From JBBSVE01 sp038233815 (GTDB taxonomy: Bacteria; Pseudomonadota; Alphaproteobacteria; Rhodobacterales; Rhodobacteraceae), in NCBI GenBank assembly GCA_038233815.1, contig JBBSVE010000027.1, forward strand, positions 1-28,209: DNA of 28,209 bases. Reading direction: 5' to 3'. Positions 23,678-28,209 of this stretch are shown piece by piece. Under the pieces are notes generated by a model. That model was not told where the DNA came from, made no database searches, and was given only the letters and a program-made list of their open reading frames with translations. The translations under genes and the position numbers were made by a program. The first letter of the stretch is position 1; each line of letters opens with the position of its first letter.

Positions 23678-25228
23678 TCAGCGGAACAGCGACAGGATCG
23701 ACTGCGGCGACTGGTTCGCGATCGACAGCGCCTGCACGCCCAGCTGCTGCTGGACCTGGAGCGCCTGAAGTCGCGCCGACGCCTCCTCCATGTCGGCATC
23801 CACAAGGCTGCCGATGCCCGACTTCAGCGCATCCGAGAGGTCGCTGACGAAGGACGACTGGATCTCGATCCGCTTTTGCGCGGAGCCAAAGGAGGCCGAG
23901 GCGTCGATCGCCCCGTTGATCATCGTCTCGACGTTCGTCAGCGCCGATTCCGCCCCGTCGTTGGTCCGCACGTCGATGTTGTCGAGCCCGAAGAGCCCGC
24001 CCGACGCTTCCCCGCCCGTCGTTACGCCAAGTGCCAGCGTGGACCCGCCCGCCGCATCGTCGATGGACAGCGCCCACTGCCCGGTCGTCTTGTCCTGCGA
24101 GACGCTGGTCTTGACGCCGTCGGTATGCGCCGAATCGATGGCGGTCTTGAGGCCCCGCGCCACGTCCTTGAAGCTTTCGTCCTTGCCTGCGATGTAGTCG
24201 TAGCTTTTCGATCCCACCGTGACCTTGAAGCTGTCGCCCTCCGCCACCGTCGCGGTCCCGGAGAAGTCGATCGTCTCCGCGCGCTGCTCGATCTTCGCGG
24301 CGGTCTTGGCGACGACGGCCCCGTTTTCGGCTGTGATGCCGAGGTTGGCCGGCACCGTGGAGGTCACCGCAACATCGACCCCGGTGAACGCATTCGTGTT
24401 GGCGATCGACATGACGCCGGCCGTATTCGTCGCCGTGATTCCCTTCAGCCCAAGCGCGTTGATCGCCCCGGTGAAGAAGTCGCCGATCGTCGTCGCGGTG
24501 GAGTTTGCGGCGTCAGCCTCGGTATAGGTCAGCGAGCTTCCGTTGACATTGACCGTGTAGGAGTTGCCGTTGGCGTTGCCGGCGACACCGAACGTCAGCT
24601 CGGCGGTCTTTCCGGTGGCCGCGGTCGTCGTGCCGGCTGCGGCAGGCGTGGCGGCCGTGGCTGTGGAAATGCCACCGTAGGAGGTGACGGATGCCACAAC
24701 GCCTGCGCCGACCTTGCCCGCGTCGGTCGTCAGGTCCTGCCGGCTCACCGCGATCTGGGAGGCCGTGACGCTGCCGTCGTTCGACCGGTCCAGCGAGGAC
24801 AGGATCTTGATGCTCTCGGTGCCCTTCACGAGATTCAGGCCATTGAACTGTGCGCCGCCCGTCACCGATTTGATCTGGTCGCGCAGGGCGGAGATATCGG
24901 TCTGGATCTTGTCGCGGTCGACGTTCTGTTCCTGGCTCGCGACGATCTTGCCCTTGATCTCGGTCAGCAGGTTCGTGACCGTCTCGGACGCCTTGCGCGC
25001 CACTGCGATGGTGGAGGTGCCGAGCGCCAGGCTGTCAGAAATGCCCTTGAAGCCCTTCACGTCGCTCTCCATCACCTTGGAGATGGCCCAGACCGCCGCG
25101 TTGTCCTTGGCATCGCCGACCTTCTTGCCGGTCGAGATCTCGGACTGAATCGCGCCGAGGTTCTTGTTGATGCCCTTCAGCGTCTGCAAGGCGATCATCG
25201 AGCTGTTGTTGGTGAGAATCGAAGACAT
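23678..25228 (-). CDS. fliC: Flagellin
   Basis: This is the filament protein. The 516-aa chain has conserved ends. The N-terminus reads SSILTNNSSMIALQTLKGIN, then LGAIQSEISTGKKVGDAKDN. The C-terminus includes GSLVDADMEEASARLQALQV, then QQQLGVQALSIANQSPQSIL and SLFR. The middle, about residues 150-400, is Ala/Thr/Val/Ser-rich and variable and should form the outer D2/D3 domains. AAGGA lies seven bases before the ATG at 25228. The reading stays open far upstream, but that part has no flagellin similarity and is taken as leader. It is followed by flaF and flbT and has a CtrA-like box about 150 bp upstream. Confidence 0.96.
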   Translation of the reverse strand: MSSILTNNSSMIALQTLKGINKNLGAIQSEISTGKKVGDAKDNAAVWAISKVMESDVKGFKGISDSLALGTSTIAVARKASETVTNLLTEIKGKIVASQEQNVDRDKIQTDISALRDQIKSVTGGAQFNGLNLVKGTESIKILSSLDRSNDGSVTASQIAVSRQDLTTDAGKVGAGVVASVTSYGGISTATAATPAAAGTTTAATGKTAELTFGVAGNANGNSYTVNVNGSSLTYTEADAANSTATTIGDFFTGAINALGLKGITATNTAGVMSIANTNAFTGVDVAVTSTVPANLGITAENGAVVAKTAAKIEQRAETIDFSGTATVAEGDSFKVTVGSKSYDYIAGKDESFKDVARGLKTAIDSAHTDGVKTSVSQDKTTGQWALSIDDAAGGSTLALGVTTGGEASGGLFGLDNIDVRTNDGAESALTNVETMINGAIDASASFGSAQKRIEIQSSFVSDLSDALKSGIGSLVDADMEEASARLQALQVQQQLGVQALSIANQSPQSILSLFR

Positions 25229-25392
25229 CGTTCGTTCCTTCATGGAGCCGGCGCTTTGCGCACGGCGGATCAGACCACCCGTGGTGGCATATGAGCGGCT
25301 TTGCCGATGCAGGAGGCGTCTCGCCTGCTGCGCCACCCCGACCGGGATGCAAGGCCATTGATGACGCCGAAACTCTAACGGATCGCTAAATC
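25229..25392 (-). promoter_or_regulatory. fliC promoter region and long structured 5' leader, with CtrA-like box
   Basis: At 25375-25389 the minus strand reads TTAGCGATCCGTTAG, that is TTAG-N7-TTAG. The leader below it, up to about 145 bases, can form several short hairpins: 25314-25326 (five pairs, loop of three), 25275-25287 (five pairs, loop of three) and 25251-25261 (four pairs, loop of three). The presence of flbT in the operon makes this leader a natural candidate for post-transcriptional control. The transcript start is not known. Confidence 0.5.
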
Positions 25393-25470
25393 TCCATCGC
25401 CGCGTCCGAAGAATTGCGTAGCATTCGATACATTCTGAAGCGGTTGGACATCGCCGGACTCGGACTCGCG

Positions 25471-25516
25471 AAAAGGCATCGGGCGCGGCCGTTTTCACGA
25501 CCCGCGCCCGATGCCT
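25471..25516 (-). terminator. Strong intrinsic terminator of the flgJ-flgN-like operon
   Basis: A perfect 15-bp stem pairs 25474-25488 (AGGCATCGGGCGCGG) with 25502-25516, with a 13-base loop. On the minus strand it is followed by TTTT. It starts 34 bp after the stop of the FlgN-like gene and isolates it from fliC. Confidence 0.9.
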
Positions 25517-25549
25517 CACCCTGCTGTCGGCGCCGAGGGCACCCGGTGG

Positions 25550-25882
25550 TCAGAGCCGCTGCGTGAGGGTCGTGCCCGTCCCGCCGAGCCGCCGTGTCGC
25601 GCCCCGGACGTCGTAGGTCTGCACGCCGGCCTGCGCCGCTGCGATATCCGCCATCCTCCGCCGGGCCGCGCGCAGACCGCGCAGCGCCGCATCGAGGCAA
25701 GCCGCATTGCGGGTGGCGAGCTGACGGACACGCTGCGCCGATGCGGCATCCGCACTACCAGCGAATGCGGCAAGGTCATCCTCGATATCGACCGCCAGTG
25801 ACGCCAGCGCCGACAGGTCCCCGGTCGTGACGGCGCGGTTGACGCGGAGAAGGGTCGTCTCGATCTTTTGCGACTCAGCCAT
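25550..25882 (-). CDS. FlgN-like flagellar export chaperone (tentative)
   Basis: The 110-aa protein is all-helical. It begins MAESQKIETTLLRVNRAVTT. The C-terminal part reads NAACLDAALRGLRAARRRMA, then DIAAAQAGVQTYDVRGATRR. The G-L-R-A-A-R-R-R with a later T-Y-D-x-x-G is the pattern seen in FlgN-family chaperones for the hook-filament junction proteins FlgK and FlgL. The ATG at 25882 has AAAGG eight bases upstream. An ATG six bases earlier is too close to it. It overlaps the flgJ end by 8 bp, so the two are coupled. The match is recalled rather than searched, and other small export chaperones remain possible. Confidence 0.55.
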   Translation of the reverse strand: MAESQKIETTLLRVNRAVTTGDLSALASLAVDIEDDLAAFAGSADAASAQRVRQLATRNAACLDAALRGLRAARRRMADIAAAQAGVQTYDVRGATRRLGGTGTTLTQRL

Positions 25883-26165
25883 TTGCATTGCCTTTCGAGA
25901 GCGCCCGGAAGAGCGCCTCCGTCAGACCGATTCCCCCGGCCTTGACCATCTGCGCCGCCTGTTCGTTGCGCAGGAAAGAGGCGAACTGATCCTCCCCCGC
26001 GCCGCCGCCAAAGCTGTCCCGCGCCGCCCCGAATCCGGTATGGGACAGCATTTCCGACAGAAACGCCGTCTCCAACTCGGCGGCCTTGGCATGCAGACGG
26101 GCATCGCGGCCCACGGGCTGTGGCGCAAGTCCGCGCAGGGGCGGCAGGTCCGGGTGGATCGTCAT
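25875..26165 (-). CDS. flgJ: Rod-assembly protein FlgJ, scaffold domain only
   Basis: The 96-aa protein corresponds to the N-terminal rod-binding domain of FlgJ, which caps the growing rod. Typical parts are LHAKAAELETAFLSEMLSHT, GEDQFASFLRNEQAAQMVKA and GGIGLTEALFRAL. The muramidase domain of enterobacterial FlgJ is absent. The separate lytic transglycosylase at 10963-11616 probably supplies that activity. GGGAG seven bases upstream sets the start at 26165. It is divergent from fliK and overlaps the FlgN-like gene. Confidence 0.92.
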   Translation of the reverse strand: MTIHPDLPPLRGLAPQPVGRDARLHAKAAELETAFLSEMLSHTGFGAARDSFGGGAGEDQFASFLRNEQAAQMVKAGGIGLTEALFRALSKGNANG

Positions 26166-26296
26166 TGTCAGGCTCCCGTCAGGCATGACCGCATACTGCG
26201 GCACGGGACCGATCATGAGGGCTGGCGGTAAACAAGTCGTAACCACTTCCGGCGATGGTGTGCGGGTCGGACCGGAGAGAGTGTGCGGGTGCAGCG
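26166..26296. promoter_or_regulatory. Divergent flgJ/fliK promoter region with a CtrA-like box
   Basis: At 26228-26242 the plus strand reads GTAAACAAGTCGTAA, that is GTAA-N7-GTAA (TTAC-N7-TTAC on the other strand). It lies 63 bp before flgJ and 55 bp before the chosen fliK start, so it can serve both. The spacing matches the boxes at fliF/fliL and fliC. Confidence 0.5.
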
Positions 26297-28009
26297 ATGA
26301 TCGACATGAAGACCGGGCCGGGCGCGTTCCAAGCGGGAGCGGGAGCATGGCCGTCGAGGGACCACGGGCCACAACCCGCTGGCAATGCTGGATTCGACGC
26401 AATCTACGGTGCCGCACGGCCTGCCTCTGACAAGGCGGCGCCACAGCCCGGTCACATCCGGCGGGGGGGGCAAGCACCCGTCGGCGAATCACCCGCTGTA
26501 TCTCCCGCCGCAGCGAATCCGGTCGAGATTGCCAGCGCCGACGATGCGGCACCGCCGGAGAGCGCGGTCGCGTCGACAAACCGGGACGCAGGGGCCCAAC
26601 CGCAGTCCGACGATCGTTCCGTCGGCCGAAAGACACGGGCGCTATCGGACGACGCCGGAGAAGACGGTCCGAAGCAGTCACCGTCTCCGACATTCTTCGC
26701 CTTCGTCTGCGAAAGGATCGCGCAGCCTTCACTTTCGCCATCGGGCAAGGCGCCCGACAGCATATCCGGCAGCGATGCCTCTACGGATGCAAGCCCCCTC
26801 CCCGGCATCACGCCCATCGTCAATGCCCCGGACCGACCAGACCTGCCGGCGTCCCAAAGCTCGACCGCGGAGTCCTTGCCTAATGGAGCGAGTCCAATAT
26901 CCGGCCCGCAGGGGCTGCGTATTTCCAAGGTAAGCCCGTCGCCGGAGACGTCGGACCCCGACGGCTTCGCAGCGCACGACCCTACGGACGCGGTGGACGG
27001 GCGCGGAACGGGAGCCAAGACAAACGGAGGACAGGACACCGGATCGTCTGGAATGATCCCGTTCGGTACCGCGACGACGATACCCGCTTTGGGTGGCGCA
27101 GATGTCCGCATCGGCACAGACGATGGGGCCGGTGACCGCATCCACGCCGCGGGTCGTCCAGCCACGTCACCCGGCGCCGACCCGGACCCCCAGATGCGTC
27201 AGGAGGCCGCAATGCCCGCCACCATCTCCGGCGCAGATCGCATCAATGTACCGATCAGTGAGTCGCGCGGAATGCCGCAGCAGGGTCCGGACCTCGTTTC
27301 TCATCCTTTGGAAAGCACCGGATCGGCCCCTTTGAAAGCGACGAAGGACTTGCCCGTCGATCAAAGGGGCGACGTCCCGCAGACCGCAATGCGGGACATG
27401 GCATTCCAGGCAAAGAACCGTGTCGCGCCCGCTCGCGATCAAATTCCGGCGATGGAAAGTGTCGCCGGGCGCATCCTGCAGATGGCCTTGCGCGAACCGG
27501 ACCCGGAGCGCGACCCGCTTGCGGACCCGTTGTCGCTGGGCACCACAGCTCTCAGCGGGCCATTGCGGTCCGGGGATGGCGCGTTACAGCCGCCCGCCGC
27601 GGATCGGCCTCAGGTCGCCGTCGGATCGACGTTGGTGGAGATGGCGCGAACCACGCGCCGCGGTCCCGTGGAGATCGCGCTGTCCCCGGAGGAGCTTGGC
27701 GGCGTCCGGCTGCAACTGCATCCGCGCGGCGATCACATCCACGTCACGCTTGCGATCGAGCGCCCCGAGACGATGGCCATGATGCGCCGGAGCGTCGATG
27801 AGTTCGCGGCCCAGTTGCGCGACGCGGGCTATTCGGGTGCGTCCTTCTCCTTCTCCGGATGGACCGGTCAGGACGCGCCCCGGCCGGCACCCGACATGCA
27901 GGATCGGCCCGTCCCGGTCGGCATGGGGCTCTCCTCCGGCCCCACGGTTGTGGCGCCGTCGCATCCGCGACCGATGGCGCGGACTGACGGGCTCGACCTT
28001 CGCCTTTGA
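26297..28009 (+). CDS. fliK: Hook-length control protein FliK
   Basis: FliK measures the hook and triggers the FlhB specificity switch. The protein (570 aa from this start) has a long Pro/Ser/Asp-rich, low-complexity first part, as in FliK. The C-terminal hook domain, at about residues 455-535, includes RRGPVEIALSPEELGGVRLQ, LHPRGDHIHVTLAIERPE and RRSVDEFAAQLRDAGYSGAS. The start is uncertain. The ATG at 26297 leaves room for the upstream promoter box, while an in-frame ATG at 26255 lies only 13 bases from that box. Neither has a strong Shine-Dalgarno. It is followed by flgD 24 bp on. Confidence 0.9.
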   Translation: MIDMKTGPGAFQAGAGAWPSRDHGPQPAGNAGFDAIYGAARPASDKAAPQPGHIRRGGQAPVGESPAVSPAAANPVEIASADDAAPPESAVASTNRDAGAQPQSDDRSVGRKTRALSDDAGEDGPKQSPSPTFFAFVCERIAQPSLSPSGKAPDSISGSDASTDASPLPGITPIVNAPDRPDLPASQSSTAESLPNGASPISGPQGLRISKVSPSPETSDPDGFAAHDPTDAVDGRGTGAKTNGGQDTGSSGMIPFGTATTIPALGGADVRIGTDDGAGDRIHAAGRPATSPGADPDPQMRQEAAMPATISGADRINVPISESRGMPQQGPDLVSHPLESTGSAPLKATKDLPVDQRGDVPQTAMRDMAFQAKNRVAPARDQIPAMESVAGRILQMALREPDPERDPLADPLSLGTTALSGPLRSGDGALQPPAADRPQVAVGSTLVEMARTTRRGPVEIALSPEELGGVRLQLHPRGDHIHVTLAIERPETMAMMRRSVDEFAAQLRDAGYSGASFSFSGWTGQDAPRPAPDMQDRPVPVGMGLSSGPTVVAPSHPRPMARTDGLDLRL

Positions 28010-28033
28010 CGTAACCCCTCGAAAGGATCCAGA

Positions 28034-28209
28034 ATGGACGCCCTCACCGCCCCGCAGACCGTGACGAGACCCGCCCCGACGACCGGGACCGGGGCCAAGG
28101 CCGCGACGTCCGATTATACGATGTTTCTCAAAATGCTGACGGCGCAGATCCAGAATCAGGACCCGCTCAACCCGATCGATTCGGCGGATTACGCGGTCCA
28201 GCTCGCCAC
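28034..28209 (+). CDS. flgD: Hook cap protein FlgD, N-terminal part (runs off the right edge)
   Basis: FlgD caps the growing hook. The visible 58 residues start MDALTAPQTVTRPAPTTGTG and carry the FlgD signature YTMFLKMLTAQIQNQDPLNP, then IDSADYAVQLA. AAGGA lies seven to eight bases before the ATG. It is in one operon with fliK, a common fliK-flgD pair. Confidence 0.95.
   Translation, partial: MDALTAPQTVTRPAPTTGTGAKAATSDYTMFLKMLTAQIQNQDPLNPIDSADYAVQLA

Noticed and set aside
25229..25519. In-frame extension of the flagellin reading by about 97 codons upstream
   Set aside because: The extension has no flagellin-like sequence, it crosses the CtrA-like box and reaches the flgN terminator region, and a good ribosome-binding site precedes the internal ATG at 25228.
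1..28209. CRISPR arrays, tRNA or rRNA genes, prophage or defence genes
   Set aside because: No direct-repeat arrays, tRNA-like folds or recognisable phage/defence proteins were seen. The window is filled by flagellar and trehalose genes plus IS debris.

Overview
The window is most of a flagellar supercluster from a GC-rich alphaproteobacterium, most likely a Rhodobacterales (Roseobacter-group) member. Three things point there: the flbT/flaF pair beside flagellin with a DUF1217 gene, the MotE and DUF6468 (PflI-like) genes beside motA, and NTAA-N7-NTAA boxes of the CtrA type at three flagellar promoter regions. This assignment rests on gene content and family resemblance; no search was run.

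Left edge (1-692): nested insertion-sequence debris. The 5' end of an IS5-family element, with the start of its transposase running off the edge, sits inside a decayed IS3-family element whose orfB is frameshifted and cut off. The outer IS3 inverted repeat touches the stop codon of otsA. Next come otsB and otsA (690-2801, minus strand), a two-gene trehalose pathway unrelated to motility.

Flagellar region (2881-28209) is organised as alternating divergent and convergent operons. (a) fliF-fliH-fliN-fliP on minus (MS-ring, export ATPase regulator, C-ring, export gate). (b) fliL, a DUF6468-like gene, a motE-like gene, motA and a 738-aa exported repeat protein on plus (stator and accessory factors). 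(c) A lytic transglycosylase (SltF-like), flhA, fliR, flhB and a small FliJ-like gene on plus (peptidoglycan opening and export gate). (d) flgB-flgC-fliE-fliQ-flgF-flgG-flgA-flgH and a second fliL paralogue on minus (rod, L-ring, P-ring chaperone). (e) fliI on plus (export ATPase). (f) fliC-flaF-flbT-DUF1217 on minus (flagellin and its post-transcriptional regulators). (g) flgJ and an FlgN-like chaperone on minus, ending at a strong terminator. (h) fliK and the start of flgD on plus (hook length and hook cap). Stop/start overlaps are frequent, so translational coupling is widespread.

Together these genes encode the export apparatus, rod, stator A subunit, hook-length control and filament. Not seen here: motB, fliG, fliM, flgE, flgK, flgL and flgI, which must lie elsewhere or beyond the edges. 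The most interesting points are the motE/DUF6468/motA/large-periplasmic-protein module, the shared CtrA-like boxes, two divergent FliL paralogues, and the IS-marked otsBA breakpoint next to fliP.
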